A stretch of 21,821 nt of DNA from CAZFIM01 sp964519615 (GCA_964519615.1 CAZFIM010000038.1:1-21821); one strand, 5' to 3'. Counted from the stretch's first letter, positions 1 to 9,294 are shown. A program made the numbers and translations. The notes: generated by a model from the letters alone, not told the origin.

Positions 1-3000
1 CCTTTCACGCTCCATCCTGCGGTTTATTTCAGCCTCCGCCTGCTTGCGCTCGGTAATATCGCGGTGAAACACCAGTATCGCCGGCTGGCCGAGGTAGTCT
101 ATTCTGGAAATACGTGATTCCTGATAAAAGGCGCTGCCGTCTTTACGGTATACCTGGCCTTCAAAGGTAACAGACTGTCCCGTTTGCATCGTTTCCCAGA
201 ACTTTTCTCTATGCTCTTTTATATTCACGCGCGGATTGGTATCAGTAATTTTCAGGCTCCTGTATTCCTCCGGAGAATACCCGAACATCATGCAGTCACG
301 CTGGTTAAAGGTTAAAATATTGCCTTCGAAATCGTGCACGGTAATCCCGTCCGGCGCCTGCTCCACCACCTCCCTGAAGCGCGCTTCGCTCTCACGTATC
401 ATTTGCTCCGCCTTCTTGCGCTCGGTGATATCGCGGTGAAATGAAAGTATCGCCGGTCGGCCGAGGTAATCTATTCTGGAAATACGGACTTCCTGATAAA
501 AAGGCCTCCCGTCTTTGCGGTATACCAGCCCTTCAAAGGAAATTGATTCTCCTACCTGCATTACCTCCCAGTATTTTTTTCTGTGCTCGGCCATATCGAG
601 GAGCGGATTGAGTTGTTTTAAATTCATATGTGCGTATTCCTCAGGTGAATAACCGAACATAAGGCAGTCACGTCGGTTAAATGTTAAAATATTGCCTTCA
701 AAATCGTGCACAACAATCCCGTCCGGCGCCTGCTCCACCACCTCTCTGAAGCGCGCCTCGCTTTCACGTATGATTTCCTCTGCTTTTTTGCGTTCACTTA
801 TATCCCTGTGAAATGTCAGCACCACCAGCCGGCCTCCGTATTCAATTACGGAAATAATGGCCTCCTGATAAAAGGTGCTGCCGTCCTTACGGTATACCGG
901 CCCTTCAAATGTAACTGCCGCTCCTTTTTGCATCTTTTGCCAGTACTTCTCTTTATGTTCAGCGATGTTAATACGGTGATTGATATCTGAAATTTTCATC
1001 CCGGCAAATTCTTCAGCAGAATAGCCGTAGAGGGCGGCAACACGCCGGTTAAACAGCAGTATAGTACCTTCAAAATCGTGCACAATGATGCCGTCAGGGG
1101 CCTGTTCAATCAATTCGCGGAAGCGCGCCTGGTTTTCACGTATCACTGATTCATTTTTCTTTCGCTCGGTGATATCACGGCAGATGCAGAAGATAAGCCT
1201 TTTATCTCCAATAACGGCTGCATTAGTGCTGATCTCAACATCGTATACTGTGCCGTCCTTGCGCCGGTGCAAGGTTTCAAAATGGTCGCCGGCCGCATCC
1301 AGAGTACGAATCATCTCCTCAAGCTGCTCACGGGAAAGAAGGTATTCCCAATCGCTTACGTGAAGTCTGCTTACTTCTTCGGGGGAGTAGCCTATCATGG
1401 AAGCAAACTGTTTGTTTGATTGATATACTCTGCCTTCCTGATCCAGAATTACGATGCCGTCCCTGGATTGTTCAATCAGGATACGCAAACGGGCCTCGCT
1501 CTCCCGCAGCTTCTCTTCCACCCTTTTTTGCTCTGCCACACCGCGCGCAAGCTGAACATTGCTGTAGCTCACGCGTGAAATAATCTCAGACAGATTTATA
1601 AGGAAATTCATCATTTTTATTACAGTGTCACGTTTGAGACGGGGAATCCGGGCAAGCGCGTCCAGATACTCTTTTTCATCAAAACCGTACTTATGCGCCT
1701 GTTTGATGAAAAACTGCGTATCGACTTTCTCATCATCATAGAAAAATTGGCCGATAAAAACATTGCCGATATGCTTGTCTCCTATATAGAGGGGAGTTAC
1801 CACATCATTCAAGCCGTTGAGACAGCGGTAGGTGGTATATTCACCCCTTTTTACATTCCTGGTGAGGTAGATATCGCTTTGACGGCAGAATTCCGCTGTC
1901 TGAGGACATACACGATGGAACCTGGTACACACATCCTGCCATTTGGCGGAGGCCAGCTCATTTCCGTTCACATCGAGTATTATGGCAAAAACGCCGGTGA
2001 GGGCTGCCAGTTGTTTCAACAGACTGTCTATCATCGGAGTATTGAGGATATTTTTTAACTCCTGTTGATCGATATCCATCTCCGGCAGCATAATGGAATC
2101 CAGTTTCAACCGCAGCCGTTCCTCGCTCTTGCGCAACTCATTTAAAACGCGGTTGCGTTCGGTGATATCGGTTGCTGCAATCAATCTGCACGGTTCTTCA
2201 CCAACCATGATTTTTTCCATGGATACCAGGACGGTTCGCATTTCACCGGACTTAGGCTTCAATCTCAGCTCAACGTCGCGTATCCGGCCTTCTCCAGTGA
2301 ATCTGTCAATCAACCAGGTATGCACATCCTTTTCCAGTATCTCCATCTCACCTACAGTACGGCCTATGGTCTCTTTATAGCTGCAGCCGAGCACACGGCA
2401 CCACGCCTCGTTTACCTCGATTAATACGCCGTCACTGTCCCTGAGTATGCACATCAGCAAGGGAGAGGACTGAAATGCCTTGCGGAATTTCTCCTCGCTT
2501 TCCGTAAGCTGCCGCTCGATACGTTTTCTGCGCGTGATATCGATAATATTACCGCCTACCCTGACAATTGCCCCATCCCGCTTAAACGGCCTGCCGATGG
2601 TCCTCACCCATAACGGATTTCCGCGGGCATTGGTGAATTCCAGCTCCAGATCGTAAGGTTCACCTTTTTTCAGTAGCGTTTGAAACGCCTCCTCAAGCTT
2701 GCAGCGGGAAGAGGGGCTGTAGAAAGATAAATCATGAGCAATATCATCGATATTGGAAGCTTTGGTGATACCGTAAATCCTGTACACTTCATCGGTCCAG
2801 GTCATAATGCCGGTGCGGACATCAAATTCCCATCCACCTACTTTAGAGATGCGCTGCGTTTCTCTTAACAATTCCTCACTTTTTTGCAGCTTCGCTTCAG
2901 CCTGCTTTCTCAGAGAGATATCCGCCGCCACGCAGAGCAGATACTGCTTGTTATTTGAACTGATGATATCTGCCGAGAAAAGGATTGTACACATTTGCCC

Positions 3001-3798
3001 GGATTTAGTGCGGATATCTACCTCAATATTTCTCGCAGCTTTTCTTTCATGCAGCATGTGCAGCATGCTGTCTCTCTGCTTTTCATCCTTCCACAGCCCT
3101 ATCTCCGGTGTGGTAAGGCCTATTACCTCTTCAGTGCTGTAGCCTGTGCAGCGGCAGAACTCTTCATTTACATCGATGATCCTTCCTTCCTCGTAACTGG
3201 TGATATACATCAAATTGGGCGACGCATGAAATGCAGCAAAGAACTTCTCTTCGCTCTCTCTGCGGCCATCCTCAGCTTTCCTCTGCGCGGTAATATCGCT
3301 GAGCTTAAAAACAGCATTGGTCACGCTGCCCTTACCATTTATTACAGGCGTGACCCTGATTTCCAGAATACGATTAATCTTATCCCCGAAGAAAAAGTTT
3401 GAACGGGAGCTATCGTAATCAATATGGAAGCTTACCTCTTTTCCGTCTCGGTAGACCTGCTCTACCAGAGGCAAAAAACCCTGATCACGTACGCTACTAT
3501 CCTGAAAAATATTATATACACCCTTTACATCGCTTTCCTTGATATTCAGCGCCTTTTGCAGCATATCATTGCACATAATCAGGGTGCCTTTTGCGTCTGA
3601 TACCCAGGCAGCTGCAGGCACCGCATTGAATATACTCCGTAATAAATTATCAGTAGTTTGAGAGGAAGAATGCGGCTTATCAATTCCATTTTGAGTATGC
3701 AAGAAATCTGGGGACAAGCTGCGAATGCGTTCGGCAGACTCTCTTGAGATGGCGGTTGTTTTCTTCTTCTTTTTAGTGCCGTCTGTTGTATGCTCCAT
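1..3798 (-). CDS. Multi-PAS sensor protein with central PocR domain (3' end outside window)
   Basis: A single open frame of 1266 codons begins at ATG 3798 and leaves the window at base 1 without a stop, so the C-terminal output domain is unseen. The start is preceded by AAAGGGG about eight bases upstream. Approximate domains: Lys-rich N-terminus 1-40; PAS1 45-165; PAS2 182-293; PAS3 306-418; PAS4 437-545; a PocR-type ligand-sensing domain about 575-750, with CPQTAEFC-type cysteines; PAS5 767-878; PAS6 888-1000; PAS7 1013-1126; PAS8 1137-1250. Each PAS is followed by a PAC-like DIT/DIS-ERK junction. No TM segment is visible, so it is probably cytoplasmic. It lies 83 bp downstream of the HD-GYP gene on the same strand, so the two are probably co-transcribed. 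It likely senses small molecules or redox state; the missing end could be a histidine kinase, GGDEF or HD-GYP output. Domain types are confident; ligands are unknown. Confidence 0.9.
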   Translation of the reverse strand, partial: MEHTTDGTKKKKKTTAISRESAERIRSLSPDFLHTQNGIDKPHSSSQTTDNLLRSIFNAVPAAAWVSDAKGTLIMCNDMLQKALNIKESDVKGVYNIFQDSSVRDQGFLPLVEQVYRDGKEVSFHIDYDSSRSNFFFGDKINRILEIRVTPVINGKGSVTNAVFKLSDITAQRKAEDGRRESEEKFFAAFHASPNLMYITSYEEGRIIDVNEEFCRCTGYSTEEVIGLTTPEIGLWKDEKQRDSMLHMLHERKAARNIEVDIRTKSGQMCTILFSADIISSNNKQYLLCVAADISLRKQAEAKLQKSEELLRETQRISKVGGWEFDVRTGIMTWTDEVYRIYGITKASNIDDIAHDLSFYSPSSRCKLEEAFQTLLKKGEPYDLELEFTNARGNPLWVRTIGRPFKRDGAIVRVGGNIIDITRRKRIERQLTESEEKFRKAFQSSPLLMCILRDSDGVLIEVNEAWCRVLGCSYKETIGRTVGEMEILEKDVHTWLIDRFTGEGRIRDVELRLKPKSGEMRTVLVSMEKIMVGEEPCRLIAATDITERNRVLNELRKSEERLRLKLDSIMLPEMDIDQQELKNILNTPMIDSLLKQLAALTGVFAIILDVNGNELASAKWQDVCTRFHRVCPQTAEFCRQSDIYLTRNVKRGEYTTYRCLNGLNDVVTPLYIGDKHIGNVFIGQFFYDDEKVDTQFFIKQAHKYGFDEKEYLDALARIPRLKRDTVIKMMNFLINLSEIISRVSYSNVQLARGVAEQKRVEEKLRESEARLRILIEQSRDGIVILDQEGRVYQSNKQFASMIGYSPEEVSRLHVSDWEYLLSREQLEEMIRTLDAAGDHFETLHRRKDGTVYDVEISTNAAVIGDKRLIFCICRDITERKKNESVIRENQARFRELIEQAPDGIIVHDFEGTILLFNRRVAALYGYSAEEFAGMKISDINHRINIAEHKEKYWQKMQKGAAVTFEGPVYRKDGSTFYQEAIISVIEYGGRLVVLTFHRDISERKKAEEIIRESEARFREVVEQAPDGIVVHDFEGNILTFNRRDCLMFGYSPEEYAHMNLKQLNPLLDMAEHRKKYWEVMQVGESISFEGLVYRKDGRPFYQEVRISRIDYLGRPAILSFHRDITERKKAEQMIRESEARFREVVEQAPDGITVHDFEGNILTFNQRDCMMFGYSPEEYRSLKITDTNPRVNIKEHREKFWETMQTGQSVTFEGQVYRKDGSAFYQESRISRIDYLGQPAILVFHRDITERKQAEAEINRRMERER
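47..1162 (-). repeat. Tandem intragenic PAS-coding repeats, exact 372-bp period
   Basis: The same junction (coding for a D-I-T/S-E-R-K type PAC end) recurs at 47, 419, 791 and 1163, spaced exactly 372 bp (124 codons). The units are 47-418, 419-790 and 791-1162. The first two units in coordinate order are very similar at both DNA and protein level (shared VYRKDG, ISRIDYLG and FHRDITERK blocks). The third is more diverged. This looks like recent duplication of a PAS module inside one gene. Confidence 0.85.
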
Positions 3799-3881
3799 TT
3801 CAAGAACCCCTTTGGACAGTGAGGAAAGCGGACATTATGTCTTTTTAAAAATCATGTTATTTATGTAAGGTTAAAAACCCC

Positions 3882-5642
3882 TTATAACTGATACCCTTTT
3901 TCTGTAAAAAGGCTCAAACAGGCATCTACTACTGCTTTATCAAAAAGCGTACCCCGGTTCTGCTTGATTTCCTCCAGCGCCGCCTCTATACCTAAAGACG
4001 GGCGGTAAGGCCGGTACGATGCCATCGATTCCACCACATCGGCCACAGCCAGTATCCGCGCTTCCGTGAGGATATCAGCACCCTCCAGGCCCTGAGGATA
4101 CCCGGATCCGTTCATTCTCTCATGATGCTGCAATACTATCTGCGCGATCGGCCAGGGAAATTCCACATTCTTCAGTACATCATACCCTGCCTGGGCATGC
4201 AGTTTGACCATACTGAACTCAATGGCGGTCAGCCGGGCCGGTTTGCTCAATATCTCCGAGGGTACATACATTTTCCCGATATCATGGACCGATGCTGCCA
4301 TACCCAGTGCTTCTACACTCTCCTCAGACAGCTTCATCTCTCTGCCGATATCAGTGGCAAGTTTAGTCACCCGCTGCTGATGCCCTGCCGTATAGGGGTC
4401 CTTCATTTCAAGCGAGACTGCGATAGCCTGTATTGCCTGCTTAAGCGCATTGATCATGTCCTGGTTATGCTGCAGACGCTCCTGCTCCACCTGCTTTCGC
4501 TGTGTGATATCCCGAATTGCAGCCAGCATTAGCGGCCGGCCTCCCTGACTGATCTTCGTTATATTCATTTCTACGGGAAACGTACTGCCGTCTTTTCTGC
4601 GGCCAACATGCTCGAACAGCCAGTAGTTCCCGAAATCCAGTTTATCCCAGGCAGCATCATCCTCCTCGCTGATGGGTTCACCTGCGCAATCATTTATTTT
4701 CATGGTTAAAAGCTCGTCTCTGGAATACCCTGTTTTTTCAACCAGAAAATTGTTCGCCATCAATATGCTGCCGTCCGGATCGAGCACCGCAATGCCCTCG
4801 CCCACACCTTCCACCAGATGGCGAAAGCGGGCTTCGCTCTCCTCCAATTCCTTTTGTGAATTCCTGTATTCGACAGCTTCCCCTAAACGGGCAGCCACGT
4901 TATCAAGCAGTTCCTGCCTTTGCTCCAGGAAAGCGCCCCCGGTCACTACCGGCATTTTATCCGCGCGGCCCATCTGGAGAGTACCGGCAATTTTACCGCC
5001 TGCCTTGATAGGAGAGGACAGCAGCCAGGTTACATCACTGCTGCAGTTCACCTCGAATACTCTATCATTCAGCGATATTCTGACACTCACCTTCCTCTCA
5101 TTATGCCATTCACCGGAAAGCGTCGCGGCGATTTCCCTGCACATTCCCTCAACATCAAGTCCAACACGGCCGCATATCTCGGATATATGGAGCAAGAAAA
5201 TCCGCTCTTTTTCCTGTCTTTTTATCTTTTCTTCCGCTTTTCTGTGCTTACGCCGTATTTCGGCATCACGTATCTCCCGTTCAACGGCAGGTACCAGCCT
5301 TTTCAAGTTTCCCTTGATAATATAGTCGGCAGCGCCCGCCTTCATCGTTTCTACCGCCACATCCTCACCGATAGTACCGGATACCACGATGCAGGGGATG
5401 TCACAGCCGTCTTCATGCAGGATATTTAGCCCCTCGAGCGCGTTCATACGGGGCAGAGTGTAATCTGCCAGTACAACGTCCCACTGCTGCTTTTGTAAAG
5501 CGGAACACATCGCCTCAGCAGTTTCCACGCGTTCATAATCAATCTCATAGTTGTTTTTCTTGAATTCATGCATCGCCAGCAGCGCATCATCCTCCGAATC
5601 CTCCAGGATCAGTATCCGTAATTTTTTCTTTGGCGTTACCAT
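3882..5642 (-). CDS. Receiver-GAF-like-PAS-HD-GYP response regulator (predicted cyclic di-GMP phosphodiesterase)
   Basis: 586 aa. An N-terminal receiver domain (about 8-125) has acidic E14/D15, phospho-acceptor D60 (LADYTLP), S88 and K110. A helical linker and GAF-like region (about 147-258) follow, then a PAS domain (about 268-380) ending in DITQRK, then an HD-GYP domain (about 398-580). The HD-GYP part keeps the expected ligands: H421, HD at 453-454, H482, HH at 506-507 and GYP at 514-516. Position 511 is Asn where many members have Asp (HHERxDGxGYP). The family hydrolyses cyclic di-GMP, so phosphorylation or ligand sensing here probably controls its breakdown. The start at 5642 follows AAAGGGG, like the downstream PAS gene, and both probably form one operon read from the AT-rich region upstream. 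Confidence 0.92.
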   Translation of the reverse strand: MVTPKKKLRILILEDSEDDALLAMHEFKKNNYEIDYERVETAEAMCSALQKQQWDVVLADYTLPRMNALEGLNILHEDGCDIPCIVVSGTIGEDVAVETMKAGAADYIIKGNLKRLVPAVEREIRDAEIRRKHRKAEEKIKRQEKERIFLLHISEICGRVGLDVEGMCREIAATLSGEWHNERKVSVRISLNDRVFEVNCSSDVTWLLSSPIKAGGKIAGTLQMGRADKMPVVTGGAFLEQRQELLDNVAARLGEAVEYRNSQKELEESEARFRHLVEGVGEGIAVLDPDGSILMANNFLVEKTGYSRDELLTMKINDCAGEPISEEDDAAWDKLDFGNYWLFEHVGRRKDGSTFPVEMNITKISQGGRPLMLAAIRDITQRKQVEQERLQHNQDMINALKQAIQAIAVSLEMKDPYTAGHQQRVTKLATDIGREMKLSEESVEALGMAASVHDIGKMYVPSEILSKPARLTAIEFSMVKLHAQAGYDVLKNVEFPWPIAQIVLQHHERMNGSGYPQGLEGADILTEARILAVADVVESMASYRPYRPSLGIEAALEEIKQNRGTLFDKAVVDACLSLFTEKGYQL

Positions 5643-5996
5643 CAGTACACCCCTTTAGATTTATACCGCCCTGCATTAAGCGAAACACCGTTTGAAAGCA
5701 TCAACCGGGCATACATACAGGTATGCAGCACGTATCTACATGTACACAGGTCATCAATATTTCAACCAGTACCATACATTAGTATAAATTAGTTCCGGCA
5801 AATAAACCTACTAATAATTAGCGAGAAAAGCATATATAAAAGTATTATTTTTCGTCTGTGTTCGAATGTATACAAAATTTCTGCGTTTGTCAACAGCATA
5901 TTATACCATAATTACTGATATTAATAATCATTACTATTTATCGGTATGGAAACTGAACATTGTTATATACGCACCACCTGCTACCATACATTCCAG
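5643..5996. other. AT-rich intergenic region, no gene seen
   Basis: About 350 bases between the HD-GYP gene and the tRNA-Gln promoter. No convincing open frame is present on either strand. It is AT-rich, especially 5790-5960, and contains the minus-strand promoter candidate. Confidence 0.7.
5865..5893 (-). promoter_or_regulatory. Candidate sigma70-type promoter for the HD-GYP/PAS operon
   Basis: On the minus strand a perfect TTGACA (5893-5888) is followed after 17 bp by TACATT (5870-5865). It would give a leader of roughly 215 nt before ATG 5642. I saw no recognisable riboswitch in that leader, only a small hairpin (GCATAC/GTATGC at 5709-5726). Sequence match only. Confidence 0.4.
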
Positions 5997-6024
5997 TTGA
6001 CTATTTTTAAACTTCTATGATAAT
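5997..6024 (+). promoter_or_regulatory. Candidate tRNA-Gln promoter
   Basis: TTGACT (5997-6002), 16-bp spacer, GATAAT (6019-6024). The predicted start near 6031 is only a few bases before the tRNA 5' end, as expected for a bacterial tRNA promoter. The downstream membrane protein gene may share this transcript. Confidence 0.6.
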
Positions 6025-6036
6025 CTGCACTACGAA

Positions 6037-6110
6037 TGCCGAGTTGTGTAGCGGTAGCACGGGGGACTTTGGATCCCTTAGCCCAGGTTCGAATCCTGGC
6101 TCGGCAGCCA
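6037..6110 (+). tRNA. tRNA-Gln(TTG)
   Basis: A full cloverleaf can be drawn: acceptor TGCCGAG/CTCGGCA, D arm GTGT/GCAC with AGCGGTA loop, anticodon loop CTTTGGA with anticodon TTG, T arm CCAGG/CCTGG around TTCGAAT, discriminator G and an encoded CCA. The flanks TACGAA (6031-6036) and TTCGTA (6111-6116) are complementary, so the precursor could extend the acceptor helix beyond a GCCA bulge. Confidence 0.96.
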
Positions 6111-6163
6111 TTCGTACCTCACCCGTCGTATTCACATCGCTATTGGATGGTAAACGAAAATAA

Positions 6164-7093
6164 ATGAGTCTCCTCCGTAATTTAGGTCAAACACTGCTTT
6201 GTGCCATGCTGGCCGCAGCAGTGCTGTTTGCCGGAATCATCCTTACGGCTAATCTGACAATACTTAATCCTGACTTTGTTCTAAAGGAAATGGACAAGGT
6301 CGATATCTATTCCCGCATATTCGATGAAATTAAAAGCCGGTTCTCAGACAATGAACTTGAGCCAATTTTTGACCGTGCGCTTGAGGAATTGAAGCCGTGG
6401 TTTGAAGAGCAGGCAGACACGGTGATACACGCCGGCTATGCCTATTTGAAGGAAGGGAAAGAACTGAATATCATCATCTCACTGGAGCCGGTACGGGATG
6501 TCGTTAAGGAGGCCGTCGCTGATTCCGCTTACTCCTATTTGCCTTCCGGCTATGACCAGGTCATGCCGGGGCTCTTTGACAGCATACTGGATCAGATATA
6601 CGGTGAAATTACCAGTTTTATTCCATCTGAGTTTATTATCACAGAAAGCATCCTCGGCCCGCAGATAACGCCCTATGTACAGCAGGCGAGGCAGTTGATC
6701 ACGTACATGAAGCTTGCCTATATTCTCTGTGTCTTTCTGGCGATACTGGCGGTATTGCTGCTGGCCTTGCTTCACCGCTGGGCGCTCAAACCGGTTGCCC
6801 GTGCCGCGGGGTCTTCTTTTGTGCTGGCGGGGGCCGGCTCAACCGTGATGGTGCTCTTACTGCGCTTTACCAATGCAGCGGTGAGCCAATTCGCATCTGA
6901 GGCAGATGCCATGTTCGGGGTTCAGCAAGTTCTTGCACAAATTATAAAGGATGCGACAACCCCGCTGCTTATCTACGGTATATGTTTTCTGGCAGCCGGA
7001 ATAGGGCTGATCGTGCTCTCAATAGTGTTTAAAGACAGCCCGCTGCCATTTGGTACGGCACGTAGATATTCACCCCGGAAAGTCAATACTTAG
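6164..7093 (+). CDS. Hypothetical membrane protein with large extracytoplasmic helical domain
   Basis: 309 aa, family not recognised. One hydrophobic segment near the N-terminus (about 10-32) is followed by a charged, mostly helical soluble stretch (about 38-178). Three further hydrophobic segments follow (about 183-205, 215-235 and 265-290) and then a basic tail. This suggests four TM helices with the 140-residue domain outside the membrane. There is no strong Shine-Dalgarno before ATG 6164. It sits 53 bp after tRNA-Gln on the same strand and converges on the ATPase gene, leaving 22 bp between them. Function unknown. Confidence 0.8.
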   Translation: MSLLRNLGQTLLCAMLAAAVLFAGIILTANLTILNPDFVLKEMDKVDIYSRIFDEIKSRFSDNELEPIFDRALEELKPWFEEQADTVIHAGYAYLKEGKELNIIISLEPVRDVVKEAVADSAYSYLPSGYDQVMPGLFDSILDQIYGEITSFIPSEFIITESILGPQITPYVQQARQLITYMKLAYILCVFLAILAVLLLALLHRWALKPVARAAGSSFVLAGAGSTVMVLLLRFTNAAVSQFASEADAMFGVQQVLAQIIKDATTPLLIYGICFLAAGIGLIVLSIVFKDSPLPFGTARRYSPRKVNT

Positions 7094-7115
7094 CATCCGC
7101 CGGGGAGTATGCTTA

Positions 7116-8873
7116 TCAAGCGCTAATGGAGTAAACGTGTTTGAGTATCTCGGATACCGTGGTGAAGCCTTCTTTTACCTTTTCCATACCGTCTTGCATT
7201 AAAGGCACCATGCCTTCTGCAACAGCCTGATTGCGAATATCGGCAACGGGAGCACCGGCAAGTATCAAACGTTTGATACCATCCGTTACAGTCATCACCT
7301 CATACACTCCCACTCTCCCCAGATAACCTGTCCCGGCACACGTATTGCATCCGGCACCGCGGTAAAGCTTTCCCGCTTGTTGGCCTAAATACTTTTCATA
7401 TACCGCCTGTTCCTCAAGTGAAGGCTGATATGACTCTTTACAATCAGGGCAGATACGCCTCACGACTCGCTGAGAAATTGAGCCGGCTACGGTAGAGCAT
7501 AAAATAAATGGTTCAACATTCAGATCGAGCATGCGGTGCATGACACCCACCGCATCATTGGCATGAATGGAGGAGAAGACCAGATGCCCGGTAAGCGCTG
7601 CTTGTGCCGCTATCTTTGCCGTCTCGTCATCACGTACCTCACCAACCAGAATCACGTCCGGGTCCATTCTCATAAATGCCCGCAGGCCTGCATCAAAAGT
7701 CATACCTGCTTTAATATTGACCTGGAACTGGTTGATACCTTCAAAAGCGTATTCTACCGGGTCTTCGATGGTCATAATATTCCGTTCCAGCCTATTCAAC
7801 CTGTTGATGGCGGCATATAACGTTGTCGTTTTTCCCGAACCGGTAGGCCCCCCCAGAAGTATCATTCCGAACGGTAATTTCAATAAGTGTTCAAATGTGG
7901 TAAGCGCGCCGGAGGACAACCCCAATCCCTGCAAGTCCAGCAGTGTATTGGAGTGAGAGAGCAGACGCAAAGCGGCCATCTCACCGTGAACTGTGGCACC
8001 GCAGCCGACACGTATGTCTATTTCCTCCTTATCGACTACTACGGAAAAACGGCCGTCCTGAGGTCTGCGCCGTTCTGCTATATTCATCCCGCTTATAATT
8101 TTCAATCTGGAAAGGAGCGCCGGGTGCAGGTTCAAAGGCAATGAGCCTTTTTCATGCAGCACTCCATCGATGCGAAAACGAACCTGTACATGCTCGTCCT
8201 GCGGCTCGATAAGTATGTCTGAGGCCCTGCTTCTCACCGCTTGCTGCAGCAGCATATTCAAATTGCGCATAGCAGGCGCCTGAGATGCCTCTTCCTCCAA
8301 TACCAACTGGCTTTTTTCTTCTTCCCGTTGACGTTCCTGGACAATTGTATCGTCATAGTCAACCTCTAGGTCTCTCAACGAATAGTTCCGGTCGATGGCT
8401 TTACGGATCTCGTCGGCATACCCCATCACCGGCTCAACACGCATTTTTGTTACAAAAGATATATCATCAATCGCGCGTATATCCTGTGTATTCTCCATCA
8501 CCAGTACCAGTGAATCACTGATGATATCCAGCGGTATTACGTTATAGCGCCGGGAGAGCTCTTCCGGGACCATTTTTAGCGCGCTGGGGAAAACTGTATG
8601 CCGGCTTAAATCTATGAGTGGGACTTTAAGCTGGATGCTTAAAGCCATAGCAAGATCATGGGGTGAAATTATTTCCTTCTCTACCAGTACCTGACCCAGC
8701 AGCTTGTTCTCCGATTTACTGCTCTGAAGTGCGTGCGAAAGCTGCTCCTGCGTTGTTAAATTCAATCTCAGCAGTATCTCGCCCAGACGTTCTTTCTGCT
8801 TATCCCCCGGATTCTTTTCCGTCTTCTGTCCGGGCATATCCGATCCGCTGTAAGTATACCTATCCGTCATCAT
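7116..8873 (-). CDS. PilB/GspE-family type II secretion/type IV pilus ATPase with MshEN-like N-terminus
   Basis: 585 aa. The N-terminal part (about 28-100) has two tandem RLGEIL.../LLGQVLVE...-type motifs like MshEN domains, some of which bind cyclic di-GMP. A second N-terminal domain follows (about 100-170). The ATPase core has Walker A GGPTGSGKT (341-349, K348), an Asp box (DPVEYAFEG), a Walker B-like ILVGEVRDDE and a His box (SSIHANDA). A C-terminal zinc site has two CxxC pairs (CPDC and CNTC). It would power pilus or pseudopilus assembly. MM at the start leaves ATG 8873 or 8870 open; neither has a strong Shine-Dalgarno. It is the third gene after the histidine kinase and receiver (34 bp after the receiver stop). 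No PilC/GspF-type platform or pilin gene accompanies it in the window; the only platform-type protein is ArlJ, in the separate operon. Confidence 0.93.
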   Translation of the reverse strand: MMTDRYTYSGSDMPGQKTEKNPGDKQKERLGEILLRLNLTTQEQLSHALQSSKSENKLLGQVLVEKEIISPHDLAMALSIQLKVPLIDLSRHTVFPSALKMVPEELSRRYNVIPLDIISDSLVLVMENTQDIRAIDDISFVTKMRVEPVMGYADEIRKAIDRNYSLRDLEVDYDDTIVQERQREEEKSQLVLEEEASQAPAMRNLNMLLQQAVRSRASDILIEPQDEHVQVRFRIDGVLHEKGSLPLNLHPALLSRLKIISGMNIAERRRPQDGRFSVVVDKEEIDIRVGCGATVHGEMAALRLLSHSNTLLDLQGLGLSSGALTTFEHLLKLPFGMILLGGPTGSGKTTTLYAAINRLNRLERNIMTIEDPVEYAFEGINQFQVNIKAGMTFDAGLRAFMRMDPDVILVGEVRDDETAKIAAQAALTGHLVFSSIHANDAVGVMHRMLDLNVEPFILCSTVAGSISQRVVRRICPDCKESYQPSLEEQAVYEKYLGQQAGKLYRGAGCNTCAGTGYLGRVGVYEVMTVTDGIKRLILAGAPVADIRNQAVAEGMVPLMQDGMEKVKEGFTTVSEILKHVYSISA

Positions 8874-8907
8874 ATTATGAATGCCGTTACCAATACATTT
8901 ATGTCAA

Positions 8908-9294
8908 TCAACATGCCACTGCAGACGCATCAGAGATTAAAGCGGCAACGCGCTCAAGCATTACCGATGGTTCTACTGGCTTGGGCAAATAATCATTTGC
9001 GCCTGCGCGGAGGCCCATTTCTTTATCCTCTTCTCTTGCTTTGGCGGACATCATCAATACCGGCAATAAAGCCGTCCCAGCCCTTTCGCGTAGCCTGTTA
9101 CACACTTCGTACCCATCGATGCCTGGCAGCATTATATCCAGTATTATCAGGTCCGGAGCGTGGTTTAGTGCCTTGCTCAACCCTTCGAATCCGTCATATG
9201 CAAGTACGACATCGTATCCGGCCTGCATGAGCGTATATTGCGCCAGCCGGGCAGCGCTACGGTCATCCTCTATTATTAATATCTTCTTAGACAT
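8908..9294 (-). CDS. Single-domain response regulator (CheY/PilG-like receiver)
   Basis: 128 aa, a receiver domain only: acidic pair D10/D11, phospho-acceptor D53 (ILDIMLPG), S83 and K105 (LPKPVEP). A strong Shine-Dalgarno (AGAAGGAGA) precedes ATG 9294. It lies between the histidine kinase gene (159 bp upstream) and the PilB-like ATPase gene (34 bp downstream), so it is probably phosphorylated by that kinase. Having no output domain, it must act by protein contact, on the ATPase or on another target such as the FliM-like peptide of the protein at 20594. The partner is inference. Confidence 0.93.
   Translation of the reverse strand: MSKKILIIEDDRSAARLAQYTLMQAGYDVVLAYDGFEGLSKALNHAPDLIILDIMLPGIDGYEVCNRLRERAGTALLPVLMMSAKAREEDKEMGLRAGANDYLPKPVEPSVMLERVAALISDASAVAC

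Noticed and set aside
236..3402. Several plus-strand frames of 67-135 codons
   Set aside because: All are antisense to the continuous multi-PAS coding frame and show no domain features.
3579..3803. 74-codon minus-strand frame at the start of the multi-PAS gene
   Set aside because: It overlaps the real start in another frame; the 1266-codon frame from 3798 has domains and a good ribosome site.
5643..5864. Cyclic di-GMP riboswitch in the HD-GYP operon leader
   Set aside because: I looked for the conserved GEMM-type core and did not find it; only a six-pair hairpin is present.
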